Source: Rhizobium aethiopicum
Lineage (GTDB): Bacteria > Pseudomonadota > Alphaproteobacteria > Rhizobiales > Rhizobiaceae
DNA: 64,000 bases
Direction of reading: 5' to 3'
NCBI RefSeq assembly: GCF_900094625.1
Contig: NZ_FMAJ01000017.1
Coordinates: 42,861 to 106,860, forward strand
Part shown: positions 33,483-41,759 of the stretch, piece after piece
How positions within the stretch are numbered: position 1 is the stretch's first letter
Layout of the letters: every line of letters starts with the position of its first letter
The notes under the pieces: generated by a model
What the model was told of the DNA's origin: nothing
What the model saw: only the letters and a program-made list of their open reading frames with translations
The model's database searches: none
Made by a program: the position numbers and the translations under genes

Positions 33483-35092
33483 GCGAAAACCCCGTGCATG
33501 AACCAGCGCGGCGGCGGCTCCTCGCCATAGAAGCCTTCGCGATAGATCCAGAAGCGATGCCCGGCATTGTCCTCGACCCGGAAATAGTCACGGGTCCTGG
33601 CATCGGCGCCATCGATCCACCACTCCATGGCAAGGCGTTCCGGACCTTCGCTGCGCAGGACCTGATGCTGCACGCGCCGCCAGCGGAAACTTTGCGGCGG
33701 CCCTTCCGGAACTTCGGCAAGCGAAGCCTCCACCGGTTCCGGCCTGGCAAAAAGCCGCAAGGGCCGTTCGCTGCGGGAGGGGGAGAGACGGCTTTCCCCG
33801 CCTTTGGGTCGCGTGGGAGAACCTTCCATCAAGGGACTTGCAATCGCCGCGCGTTCCGGCACATGGCTCTCGCGAAGCTGAAAACCTTGCAGACAGTCCG
33901 CGCCGAGGCGGGCCGAGACGCGATCGACGAAAGCCGCAAGCGAAATTTCTCTTTGCCGGCCGCCGTCGAAATCTCCCTGCGTCGCTTCGAAGGGCTCATG
34001 GCGCACGACATTCAGCCGCAGGATCTCGAAACCGTAGCCGGCATCGAGATCGTCATGAATGGCTTGCAGGCGCTGTGAAAAGAGATCCGCGATCTGCTTC
34101 GGCTCCCTGAGCGGCCGCGAAGCGCCGACGGCGATCCGGAAAACCCTACCGTCGACCCGAAAGAGCACGAGTTCGAAAGCGCGGCCGCCGGCGCCGCGCG
34201 CTTCCAGGGACGGTTTCAGCGACATGGCGAGATGGCCGGCAAGGGCGAGGATATCCTCCTCGGTGCCGATTGGCTCGGCCAGCCGCCGCTCGGCCGACAG
34301 GCTGGCGACGGGCAGCCGCGGCGAAACCGGTTCCTCGTCATGTCCGAGCGCCTGATCGAGCCGCAGCAGCAGGCTCGCTCCGAAACGGCGGGTCAACGGC
34401 GCCCGTGGCGCGTTCATGACATCGCCGATATATTTCAGCCCGAGCTTCTTCAGCGACGCCACGGTGTCTTCGTTCAATCGAAGTGCGGCAACCGGTAACG
34501 GCGCCAGCACATCCTCCATCTCCTCGTCTTCGACGACACCGCCATTGCCGAAACGGGTGACGGCCGAGGAAAGGCCGGGTGATGAGGAGATCGAGCCGCG
34601 CACGTCGAGCCCCATATGGAAAAGCCGCATGAGAATATCCTTCAACAGCGCTCTCTCGCCGCCGAAAAGATGGGTGCAGCCGCTGATGTCGAGGAACAGC
34701 CCATCCGGTCCGTCGATCGCCACCAAAGGCGTATAGCGGTCGCACCAGTCGGCGATGGCTTCGAGCAGCCGCGCGTCGGCGGTCGGGTCCTCCTCGACAA
34801 TATCGAGCTTCGGATGCATGGCGCGCGCTTCCGCGACACCTTGGCCCCTCTTCAGGCCCAAGGCTTCGGCGGTCTCGTCCAGCGCCGTCAGCCGCATGGC
34901 ATTCTCGTGCTTTCCGGCACAGACGATCGGCGCAGCCTCAGGACGCCCTTTCAAACGCCAGGAAAGGCCCCATTTTCTGCGGGCGATCCTGTCCGTCGAA
35001 AGATGCGGAAAGCTGAGCGCCAGGATACGCTGACCGTTCGTCTGGAGTAAGAGCGTGCCTTGGTTCGCCGACGGGGAAAAACTGACGTTCAT
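33479..35092 (-). CDS. imuB: ImuB, Y-family polymerase-like mutasome protein
   Basis: The product is 537 residues from ATG 35092. The Y-family fold is recognisable (RILALSFPHLSTDRIARR, PDGLFLDISGCTHLFGGE, GISSSPGLSSAV-type finger, LKKLGLKYIGDVMNAPR), but the first-strand catalytic acidic residue is missing. This fits ImuB as a non-catalytic adaptor that links DnaE2, the clamp and ImuA. The frame is open to 35197, but 35092 (TGGAG upstream) places the first conserved strand near the N-terminus. It overlaps the imuA 3' end by about 155 bases, an unusually long overlap. Confidence 0.92.
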   Translation of the reverse strand: MNVSFSPSANQGTLLLQTNGQRILALSFPHLSTDRIARRKWGLSWRLKGRPEAAPIVCAGKHENAMRLTALDETAEALGLKRGQGVAEARAMHPKLDIVEEDPTADARLLEAIADWCDRYTPLVAIDGPDGLFLDISGCTHLFGGERALLKDILMRLFHMGLDVRGSISSSPGLSSAVTRFGNGGVVEDEEMEDVLAPLPVAALRLNEDTVASLKKLGLKYIGDVMNAPRAPLTRRFGASLLLRLDQALGHDEEPVSPRLPVASLSAERRLAEPIGTEEDILALAGHLAMSLKPSLEARGAGGRAFELVLFRVDGRVFRIAVGASRPLREPKQIADLFSQRLQAIHDDLDAGYGFEILRLNVVRHEPFEATQGDFDGGRQREISLAAFVDRVSARLGADCLQGFQLRESHVPERAAIASPLMEGSPTRPKGGESRLSPSRSERPLRLFARPEPVEASLAEVPEGPPQSFRWRRVQHQVLRSEGPERLAMEWWIDGADARTRDYFRVEDNAGHRFWIYREGFYGEEPPPRWFMHGVFA

Positions 35093-35891
35093 GGGGGTTC
35101 CACTCCAGAAGAAGGGAGAGCGAAGCCGGGTTGCGGCTCTTCTCCAGGCTGAGACGAAAAACCGGATTGCCGATGCTGCCGGCAAGCCTCGATCCATCCG
35201 GCAGAGCCCGCATGCCGGATGGCGCGGGCTCGGCCAGAAGACGAAAGACGGCGCTGCTTGCCTCCTCCTCTCCGGCCTGCCGAAGCAGGAAGAGCGGGCG
35301 GCCGGCCGCCTTGGCGCGCAAACCGAGCCGCCGGCTCTCGGTCAGGCCGAAATGCGCAGGATTGCCCCTGATCTCCAGGATGACGACCGAAAAGGCGCCA
35401 CTTTCCACCGCGGTTTCTGCAAGCCAGAGCGCCTCATCGAGCTTGCGCGGCGAAGCGTGCACGAAACGCCCGGGCTGCAAGCCGAAATCCTGAAGACCCA
35501 CCGCATAGGGAAGGCCGGCCTCGATCGTCGAGACTGCATCGCCGATCCAGAGCATCGGCGAACGGTCGCCCGCCTCCTCCTCCACCCGCTGCAGCAGCGC
35601 TGCGGCCGCAAGGGCGAACCCACAGGCGGCCCCTGCATCCCGGAAAAGCGCGGAACGGATTTCCGTGATCGCATCGAGCGGCAGCCCGCCTCCCATCGCT
35701 TCGTCGAGCGATGTCACGCCAAACGGCAGGCATCCGCGCCGATCGCGTTTCGTATCCTGCTGCCCAGTCTTCCCCAACGCCAGGGCTTCCCGCTCCACTG
35801 CCGCAAGCGCCGGCGCAGGCTTTCCTTCCAGCTTGGCTATGGTTTCGCGGAGCGCAAAAAGCCGCTCGCGCGCCAGGGCGTTCTGCGCCAT
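34938..35891 (-). CDS. imuA: ImuA, RecA-like mutasome protein
   Basis: The product is 317 residues with a RecA/SulA-like fold: GCLPFGVTSLDEAMGGGLPLDAITEI (degenerate ATP site), then ILEIRGNPAHFGLTESRRLGLRAKAAG. In other bacteria ImuA is required with ImuB and DnaE2 for damage-induced mutagenesis. It is the first gene of the cassette and lies 21 bases from a LexA box. The C-terminal 50 residues are encoded in DNA shared with the imuB 5' end. Confidence 0.92.
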   Translation of the reverse strand: MAQNALARERLFALRETIAKLEGKPAPALAAVEREALALGKTGQQDTKRDRRGCLPFGVTSLDEAMGGGLPLDAITEIRSALFRDAGAACGFALAAAALLQRVEEEAGDRSPMLWIGDAVSTIEAGLPYAVGLQDFGLQPGRFVHASPRKLDEALWLAETAVESGAFSVVILEIRGNPAHFGLTESRRLGLRAKAAGRPLFLLRQAGEEEASSAVFRLLAEPAPSGMRALPDGSRLAGSIGNPVFRLSLEKSRNPASLSLLLEWNPHERQFFPVGEPRHALTPDERSAYPGAQLSASFDGQDRPQKMGPFLAFERAS

Positions 35892-35912
35892 GGCGTTTAC
35901 TCCGTCCGTCGT

Positions 35913-35927
35913 GTTCCTGTTATGTTC
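35913..35927 (-). promoter_or_regulatory. LexA (SOS) box of imuA-imuB-dnaE2
   Basis: The sequence GTTC-CTGTTAT-GTTC matches the alphaproteobacterial LexA site GTTC-N7-GTTC exactly. It lies 22 bases before the imuA start codon, so LexA binding would block the promoter or the start site. This supports DNA damage induction of the whole cassette. Confidence 0.88.
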
Positions 35928-36053
35928 TTATGGATTCCAGAGAGCCGGAGAAGAGTCAACAACCATTTTCTATGAATTTATTCCTGCCTTTGATTCCACA
36001 CTCGAAAAACGGCAGCAAAGGTTCTATATGGGCCCGCAAAGGAAGGAATATTC

Positions 36054-36491
36054 ATGGCCCGCATAGACCAGAGCGATGATTGGCGAGACCGCCATGCGCC
36101 GACGATCAGCACTTTCGAGTCGCTGGCCATGGAAGCCTATAGCCATTTGCCGGATGAATTCCGCCAGCTGACGACCAACCTCACGATCGAGATCGAGGAT
36201 TTCCCTGATGACGACGTTTTCGAGGACATGGCGCTGGAAACCCCTTTCGATCTGCTCGGCCTTTTCGAGGGCAGAGGTATTTCCGAACGTTTCACGGTGG
36301 AAACCGGCGAGATGCCGAACCGCATCCGCCTCTATCGGCGTCCCATCCTCGATTACTGGGCTGAGAACGACGAGACGCTCGGCGATATCATCACCCATGT
36401 CCTGATCCACGAGATCGGCCACCATTTCGGGCTGAGCGACGATGATATGGAGCGGATCGAGGCCAGCGCCGAGGAAGCCGCGGAACGCTGA
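36054..36491 (+). CDS. Minimal-zincin metallopeptidase family protein
   Basis: The protein has 145 residues of the bacterial minimal gluzincin family (DUF1025/TTHA0227-like). The zinc motif is HEIGHHFGLSDDD, with His119, Glu120, His123 and an acidic third ligand candidate downstream. The N-terminal half is a small alpha/beta domain (FESLAMEAYSHLPDEF). Function is unknown in the family. It is divergent from imuA. Confidence 0.85.
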   Translation: MARIDQSDDWRDRHAPTISTFESLAMEAYSHLPDEFRQLTTNLTIEIEDFPDDDVFEDMALETPFDLLGLFEGRGISERFTVETGEMPNRIRLYRRPILDYWAENDETLGDIITHVLIHEIGHHFGLSDDDMERIEASAEEAAER

Positions 36492-36512
36492 CACCGCGTC
36501 CGGAAGAACGCG

Positions 36513-36719
36513 CTATTGCTCGGAGAGCTTCATTTCCGGATCATAATCCTTGCCTTCGACCTCCTTGACGACGGCCTGGCCGCACTGCATCGCGCCGGTT
36601 GCCGCATTGAAGGCATAGGTCGGCGAGCCCTCCAGCGACCAGCCCTTGTTGAGGGCGGCGGTAACCTTGTGACAGAAGGAAGCATCGTCGGGGCCGGTCA
36701 GGAAGCGGTAGAGTTTCAT
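36513..36719 (-). CDS. DUF1737 domain protein
   Basis: The small protein of 68 residues starts MKLYRFLTGPDDASFCHKV and continues LNKGWSLEGSPTYAFNAATGAMQCGQAVVKEV, the typical DUF1737 pattern. It has no signal peptide or membrane segment. Its start overlaps the stop of the CoA-ester lyase gene by one base, implying coupled expression. No function is known for the family. Confidence 0.85.
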   Translation of the reverse strand: MKLYRFLTGPDDASFCHKVTAALNKGWSLEGSPTYAFNAATGAMQCGQAVVKEVEGKDYDPEMKLSEQ

Positions 36720-37624
36720 CAGGCAGGCTTTCTTGCGGAAATCAGACGTGCTTTATGAACCAGAGCTTCGGCCTGGACAAGATGCAGCCGCTCGATCATC
36801 CGCCCGTTCGCATTGATGACGTTGAGCCCCCTGGCAGCCGGATCGGCAAAGGCTGATATAATTGCCTGCGCCTCGGCAATCTCATCAGCGCTCGGACCGA
36901 AATGCCGGTTGGCGGCCGCAATCTGCGCGGGATGGATCAGCATCTTGCCGGCAAACCCCATGGCGCGGCCCTGCCCGCATTCGACGTCGAAACCTTCGGC
37001 ATCCTGGAAATCGTTGAAAACGCTGTCGAGCGCATCGAGCCCATAGGCCTTGACCGCCAGGATGACCTGCATCAGCCAGGGCACGAGAAAGCTTCGCCCC
37101 GGCTGCTGCAGGACGCCCGTTTCCTTGCGCAGATCATTGAGGCCGACGACGAGGCAATCGAGCCGCGATCCCGGCGTGCTTCCGGATTCGGCGATCGCCC
37201 CGACATTCAGCACGCCGCGCGGCGTCTCGATCATCGCCCAGATGCGCAGTCCCTCCGGCGCCTCGGCATCGGCAAGAAGAACGCTGATCTCGGTGATATC
37301 CCGCGGCTCGTCCACCTTCGGCAGGAGAACGGCGTCGGGCAAAAGCGCCTTGACCAGATCGAGATCCGCCGCCCCGAATTCGGATGACAAAGAATTGATG
37401 CGGATGATCCTTTCCTTGCCCGCAAGCGGCGGCCCGGCAAAGAAACCACGCAGATTTTCCCGCGCTTCCCCCTTGTTCTCGGGCGCGACGGAATCCTCCA
37501 GGTCGAAAATAACGGCATCGCAATCAAGGGAATGGCTCTTTTGGAGCGCCCGCACGTTGATGGCGGGCACGCTCAGCACCGAGCGGCGCAATAGCTGAGA
37601 ACGCAGAGGTACGGTTCGACTCAT
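36719..37624 (-). CDS. HpcH/HpaI aldolase / citrate lyase family CoA-ester lyase
   Basis: The protein has 301 residues with a CitE/MclA-type TIM barrel: RSVLSVPAINVRALQKSHSLDCDAVIFDLEDSV at the N-terminus, RINSL, LLPKVDEPRDI, IETPRGVLNVG and a GFAGKMLIHPAQI motif near the C-terminus. These enzymes cleave or form C-C bonds in malyl-CoA, citramalyl-CoA or similar esters, or hydrolyse malyl-CoA. The substrate cannot be fixed here. It is transcribed with a DUF1737 gene downstream. Confidence 0.86.
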   Translation of the reverse strand: MSRTVPLRSQLLRRSVLSVPAINVRALQKSHSLDCDAVIFDLEDSVAPENKGEARENLRGFFAGPPLAGKERIIRINSLSSEFGAADLDLVKALLPDAVLLPKVDEPRDITEISVLLADAEAPEGLRIWAMIETPRGVLNVGAIAESGSTPGSRLDCLVVGLNDLRKETGVLQQPGRSFLVPWLMQVILAVKAYGLDALDSVFNDFQDAEGFDVECGQGRAMGFAGKMLIHPAQIAAANRHFGPSADEIAEAQAIISAFADPAARGLNVINANGRMIERLHLVQAEALVHKARLISARKPA

Positions 37625-37737
37625 GGACCATTAGTGCCAAGCTTCAGAAAGCCCTGCAAGACAACAAAAAGCCATGCTTGCCTTGCAGAGAGGAAAAAGA
37701 AGAACCACATTCCTTTCTGTAGAAAGGTTTCAAACCC

Positions 37738-37971
37738 ATGCAGAACATTCGCTCCATCTTCATCATGCTTGCCGGCGCCACCTTTTTCGTGGCCATGCTG
37801 CTTCTCACCTTCTCGGTGACGCTCGCCGTCGGCGGCATTCTCACCGTGCTCATGGTCGGCCGCGCGCTTTCGATGAAGTTGAAGCCCGCTCCCGTTCGTG
37901 CCAAGGCAAACAACGGCAAACCGGAGATGCGCATCTGGAACGACGGCCGCGGCACGATCATCGATCTCTAA
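37738..37971 (+). CDS. Small membrane protein of unknown function
   Basis: The protein has 77 residues. Residues 8-43 are strongly hydrophobic and may form one long or two short membrane segments (FIIMLAGATFFVAMLLL-type, then VGGILTVLMVGRAL). The C-terminal 30 residues are basic and soluble (KLKPAPVRAKANNGKPEMRIWNDGRG). AGAAAGG lies upstream of the ATG. I do not recognise the family. It is divergent from the CoA-ester lyase gene. Confidence 0.7.
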   Translation: MQNIRSIFIMLAGATFFVAMLLLTFSVTLAVGGILTVLMVGRALSMKLKPAPVRAKANNGKPEMRIWNDGRGTIIDL

Positions 37972-38073
37972 GCCGCTTAAAAAACTGACCGACACTGTCG
38001 GATCATGCTTCCATGATACGTCTTTGAAGCAGCCAGGCATTCAGCCGGCGCTCAAAAACGATGGAGGATGAGC

Positions 38074-38490
38074 ATGGATACGGAAAACAAACCGGTCAAA
38101 ATGCCGCCGGTCAAGAATGGCCTGCTGCCCTATCTGACGGTCGACGGCGCGGTAAAGGCCGCGGAATTCTACAAGAAGGCCTTCGGCGCCGAAGAAGCGC
38201 ATAGAGTGCCGGTCGACGAGAGCGGCCGGACGATGCATGTGCATCTCTATATCAACGGCAGTTCCCTCATGCTGGCTGATGCCTATCCCGAATACGGTCA
38301 TCCCTTCAAAGGCCATGAAGGCTTCGCCATCCAGCTTGTCATCGACGATATCGATTTCTGGTGGGAGCGCGCGGTCGCTGCCGGTGCCGAAGTCGTCATG
38401 CCGGTCGAACTGATGTTCTGGGGCGACCGCTACGGCCAGCTTCGCGATCCCTTCGGCGTCCTCTGGGGGTTGAACGCACCCACCGAGTGA
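38074..38490 (+). CDS. VOC family protein (glyoxalase/bleomycin resistance, PhnB-like)
   Basis: The protein has 138 residues with the VOC fold: LLPYLTVDGAVKAAEFYKKAFGAEE at the N-terminus and LRDPFGVLWGLN at the C-terminus, as in PhnB/YdcE-like proteins. ATG 38074 is preferred since GGAGG is 6 bases upstream; an ATG at 38068 touches the ribosome-binding site. The function of this subgroup is generally unknown. It is closed by its own terminator. Confidence 0.85.
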   Translation: MDTENKPVKMPPVKNGLLPYLTVDGAVKAAEFYKKAFGAEEAHRVPVDESGRTMHVHLYINGSSLMLADAYPEYGHPFKGHEGFAIQLVIDDIDFWWERAVAAGAEVVMPVELMFWGDRYGQLRDPFGVLWGLNAPTE

Positions 38491-38505
38491 CGGGACATTG
38501 CGTAT

Positions 38506-38542
38506 AGGCAGGCCGCGCGAAACGTCGCGTGGCTGCCTTTTT
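38506..38542 (+). terminator. Rho-independent terminator after the VOC gene
   Basis: An imperfect 13-14 bp stem (AGGCAG...CTGCCT) is followed by TTTTT. Confidence 0.8.
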
Positions 38543-38625
38543 AGAAAGATTCTCCTTCATTTCGGCGAAAAACTGGACTAGATGCAAATTCAGAAATTAC
38601 GTTTTGCTGAAATGGAGCATTGGTC

Positions 38626-39234
38626 ATGGATAAATTCGTGAAGCTCACGGGCGTTGCAGCGCCCCTGCCGGTCGTCAACATCGACACCGACATGATCATT
38701 CCGAAGGATTATCTGAAGACCATCAAGCGCACCGGTCTCGGCAAGGGCCTTTTCGCCGAAGCCCGCTACAATGAAGACGGCTCCGAAAACACCGAGTTTG
38801 TGCTCAACAAGCCAGCCTATCGCGATGCCAAGATCCTGGTCGCCGGCGACAATTTCGGCTGCGGCTCCTCGCGTGAGCATGCTCCGTGGGCGCTGCTCGA
38901 TTTCGGCATCCGCTGCGTGATCTCCACCAGCTTCGCCGACATTTTCTACAACAACTGCTTCAAGAACGGCATTCTGCCGATCAAGGTCAGCCAGGAAGAT
39001 CTCGATAAGCTGATGGACGACGCCTCGCGCGGCTCCAACGCCATCCTCACGGTGGACCTCGCGAACCTCGAGATCACCGGCCCCGATGGCGGCTCCATCA
39101 AGTTCGACCTCGACGAGTTCAAGCGCCACTGCCTGCTGAACGGCCTCGACGATATCGGTCTGACGCTGGAAAAGGGCAAGGCGATCGATGAATTTGAAAA
39201 GAAGAACGCCGCTTCGCATCCCTGGGCCGCCTGA
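38626..39234 (+). CDS. leuD: 3-isopropylmalate dehydratase small subunit
   Basis: The product is a 202-residue swivel-domain subunit that with LeuC isomerises 2-isopropylmalate to 3-isopropylmalate in leucine synthesis. Motifs are VVNIDTDMIIPKDYLKTIKRTGLG and AGDNFGCGSSREHAPWAL. ATG 38626 has GGAG 8 bases upstream. leuC is not in the window, while leuB is about 1.2 kb downstream, so leucine genes are scattered as is usual in rhizobia. Confidence 0.96.
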   Translation: MDKFVKLTGVAAPLPVVNIDTDMIIPKDYLKTIKRTGLGKGLFAEARYNEDGSENTEFVLNKPAYRDAKILVAGDNFGCGSSREHAPWALLDFGIRCVISTSFADIFYNNCFKNGILPIKVSQEDLDKLMDDASRGSNAILTVDLANLEITGPDGGSIKFDLDEFKRHCLLNGLDDIGLTLEKGKAIDEFEKKNAASHPWAA

Positions 39235-39258
39235 GCCCTGACGCATTGCCGATCGATC

Positions 39259-39284
39259 AAGCCGGGTTCGCCCGGCTTTTTCTT
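39259..39284 (+). terminator. Rho-independent terminator after leuD
   Basis: An 8-bp stem AAGCCGGG-TTCG-CCCGGCTT with a UUCG tetraloop is followed by a T-rich tail. Confidence 0.88.
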
Positions 39285-39293
39285 TGACTGAGA

Positions 39294-40226
39294 TTAGAGA
39301 AACTTCTCCTTCCAAAGCCTCAGCTTTTCAAGCGACACGCCGATGCCGCCGCAGACTTCGATCAGCGGGTGGTTGAAGCGCTGAAGAAGCCCGGCATGCA
39401 CATCGGCAACCGCAAGAGCCGCACCACAGGCCGGTTCGACCAGAATGCGATGGACATTGGCAAATTTCAGGCAGGCGGCAACCGCATCGGCGTCGCTGAC
39501 GACAACGCTTTCGATCGGATGCTGTTTCGGCAGCTCGAAGACATGCTGCGCCACCTGCCGAGCGCCGAGCGAATTGGCAATCGAGGTGATGGCGGGAAGG
39601 GTGATGCGCTCGTTCGCCCGGAGGCTGGCATTCAGCGAGGCCGCTCCTTCGGTTTCGACGGCAATGACGGGCACGTCGGAAAGCCCGTTCCGTTTCAGTC
39701 CCTCAACGATACCGGCAAGCAGCCCACCGCCGCCGACGCTGGTGACGACGCAATCGAATGCCGCCCTCTTCGCCACCACCTCGTCGATCAGTGTGGCATG
39801 GCCATCCCACAGAAGCGGATGGTCGAAGGGGTGCACGTAGGTCGCCTTGCGGCTCCGTACTAGCTCGACCGCATGAGCATTGGCCTCATCGAAAACCGAT
39901 CCGTGGACCAGGACATTCGCACCGGTTGCTGCAATCGTATCCCGCACATCGGCCGCCGTCGTCTCTGGCACGACGATCGTGACCGGCACGCCGAGAGCCC
40001 GACCTGCGTAAGCCGCGGCAATGCCGGCATTGCCGCCGGAAGCGCAGAAGATCTCGCGCGCACCATGTTCCACCTCGTGCTGGCAAAGCCGGCCGACACC
40101 GCGCAGCTTGAAGCTGCCGGAAGGCTGTAGCGCATCGAGTTTCAGCCAGAGAGGTTTGCCGCTGGCGCTATAGCCAGGGGATGTCCGAAGCAGGGGCGTG
40201 TCGAGATGGAGAGGGGCTGAAGCCAT
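39294..40226 (-). CDS. PLP-dependent serine/threonine dehydratase-like enzyme
   Basis: The protein has 310 residues of fold type II. The PLP lysine lies in PSGSFKLRGVGRL, the phosphate loop is in SVGGGGLLAGI, and the substrate loop is ASGGNAGIAAAYAGRALGVP. This arrangement resembles L-serine/L-threonine ammonia-lyases and catabolic threonine dehydratases without an ACT domain. ATG 40226 (GGA 8 bases upstream) is preferred over ATG 40235. It converges on leuD and diverges from leuB; an amino-acid catabolic role is inferred. Confidence 0.87.
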   Translation of the reverse strand: MASAPLHLDTPLLRTSPGYSASGKPLWLKLDALQPSGSFKLRGVGRLCQHEVEHGAREIFCASGGNAGIAAAYAGRALGVPVTIVVPETTAADVRDTIAATGANVLVHGSVFDEANAHAVELVRSRKATYVHPFDHPLLWDGHATLIDEVVAKRAAFDCVVTSVGGGGLLAGIVEGLKRNGLSDVPVIAVETEGAASLNASLRANERITLPAITSIANSLGARQVAQHVFELPKQHPIESVVVSDADAVAACLKFANVHRILVEPACGAALAVADVHAGLLQRFNHPLIEVCGGIGVSLEKLRLWKEKFL

Positions 40227-40392
40227 GAGAAACATCCAGGAAATAAAAGTCTGGTCACCGTTCTAATCCGGTTGCAGGCGCAGGAGCAACAATCACGGCC
40301 TGGAGCGAAGCGTACCGATTCAGCCCTTCTCTCGCTTGAAATGCCCATTTACGGGGTCTAAGAAGCCGCAACTGTTTTTCCAGGAGGGTTTC

Positions 40393-41505
40393 ATGACAGC
40401 GCGCAATCTTTTCCTGCTGCCGGGCGACGGCATCGGTCCCGAGGCCATGGGTGAGGTTCGCAAGATCATCGCCTATATGAACGAGGCGATGAATGCCGGT
40501 TTCGTCACCGACGAGGGCCTTGTCGGCGGTTCTGCCTATGACGCCCATGGCGCGGCGATCTCGGAAGCCGACATGCAGAAGGCGCTTGCCGCCGATGCCG
40601 TTCTCTTCGGCGCCGTCGGCGGCCCGAAATGGGACGACGTGCCTTACGACGTGCGCCCGGAAGCCGGCCTGCTTCGCCTGCGCAAGGACCTGCAGCTCTT
40701 CGCAAACCTGCGCCCCGCAATCTGCTATCCCGCCCTTGCCTCTGCCTCCTCGCTGAAGCCGGAACTGGTCGAAGGCCTTGATATCCTGATCATCCGCGAG
40801 CTGACCGGCGGCGTCTATTTCGGCGAGCCGAAGGAGATCATCGATCTCGGCAACGGCCAGAAACGCGGCATCGACACGCAGATTTACGATACCTATGAAA
40901 TCGAGCGCATCGCCGGCGTCGCCTTCGAAATGGCCCGCACGCGCAACAACCGCGTCTGCTCCATGGAAAAGCGCAACGTCATGAAGTCGGGCGTGCTCTG
41001 GAACCAGGTGGTGACCGAGACCCACAAGGCGAAATATTCCGACGTCCAGCTCGAACATATGCTGGCTGACGCCGGCGGCATGCAGCTGGTGCGCCAGCCC
41101 AAGCAGTTCGACGTCATCGTCACCGACAATCTCTTCGGCGACATGCTTTCCGACGTCGCCGCCATGCTGACCGGCTCGCTCGGCATGCTGCCCTCGGCTT
41201 CGCTCGGTGCTCCCGATGGTAAGACCGGTAAGCGCAAGGCTCTCTATGAGCCGGTGCACGGCTCGGCCCCCGATATTGCCGGCAAGGGCATCGCCAATCC
41301 GATCGCCATGATCGCCTCCTTCGCCATGTGCCTTCGTTATTCTTTCAACATGGTGAAGGAAGCCGACGACCTGGAAAAAGCGATTGCCAACGTGCTCGAC
41401 AAGGGCATCCGCACCGGCGACATCATGGCCGATGGCGCAAGGCAGGTCGGCACGGTTGAAATGGGCGATGCAATCCTTGCCGAGTTCAAGGCACTGACGG
41501 CCTGA
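40393..41505 (+). CDS. leuB: 3-isopropylmalate dehydrogenase
   Basis: The product is a 370-residue NAD-dependent oxidative decarboxylase of leucine synthesis. Motifs are LFLLPGDGIGPEAMGEV at the N-terminus, ELTGGVYFGEPKE, NVMKSGVLWN, and VTDNLFGDMLSDVAAMLTGSLG (metal and NAD sites). ATG 40393 follows AGGAGGG. The stop codon lies three bases before a parS-like palindrome and is followed by a terminator. Confidence 0.97.
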   Translation: MTARNLFLLPGDGIGPEAMGEVRKIIAYMNEAMNAGFVTDEGLVGGSAYDAHGAAISEADMQKALAADAVLFGAVGGPKWDDVPYDVRPEAGLLRLRKDLQLFANLRPAICYPALASASSLKPELVEGLDILIIRELTGGVYFGEPKEIIDLGNGQKRGIDTQIYDTYEIERIAGVAFEMARTRNNRVCSMEKRNVMKSGVLWNQVVTETHKAKYSDVQLEHMLADAGGMQLVRQPKQFDVIVTDNLFGDMLSDVAAMLTGSLGMLPSASLGAPDGKTGKRKALYEPVHGSAPDIAGKGIANPIAMIASFAMCLRYSFNMVKEADDLEKAIANVLDKGIRTGDIMADGARQVGTVEMGDAILAEFKALTA

Positions 41506-41507
41506 TA

Positions 41508-41523
41508 TATTTCACGTGAAACA
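41508..41523. other. Putative parS centromere site (ParB binding)
   Basis: TATTTCACGTGAAACA differs at one position from the canonical chromosomal parS TGTTTCACGTGAAACA. It lies between leuB and its terminator. ParB-family proteins bind this 16-base palindrome near the replication origin across bacteria. No par genes are visible in the window. Confidence 0.7.
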
Positions 41524-41530
41524 GTTTCAC

Positions 41531-41561
41531 GCCCTTCGCATCACGTATGCGGAGGGCTTTT
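41531..41561 (+). terminator. Rho-independent terminator after leuB
   Basis: An 11-bp stem (41531-41541 with 41547-41557, one G-U pair) is followed by TTTT. Confidence 0.85.
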
Positions 41562-41759
41562 CAGGGATGCACAACCGCCGGTTCGGTCGAATTAGCCAAA
41601 ATGGGCTATCCTTGGCCATAATCTCGTGTATTTTTGCGCCGGATTTCACGGTGCATACTTCCAGGCTGGAAGGTATTTTCCGGCTTATGCGCCAGTTCAA
41701 GGTGATGGAGTGCCTGTCGGATACGCGGCGCTCGAGTTCTAATTCGAACGGACGACTGA

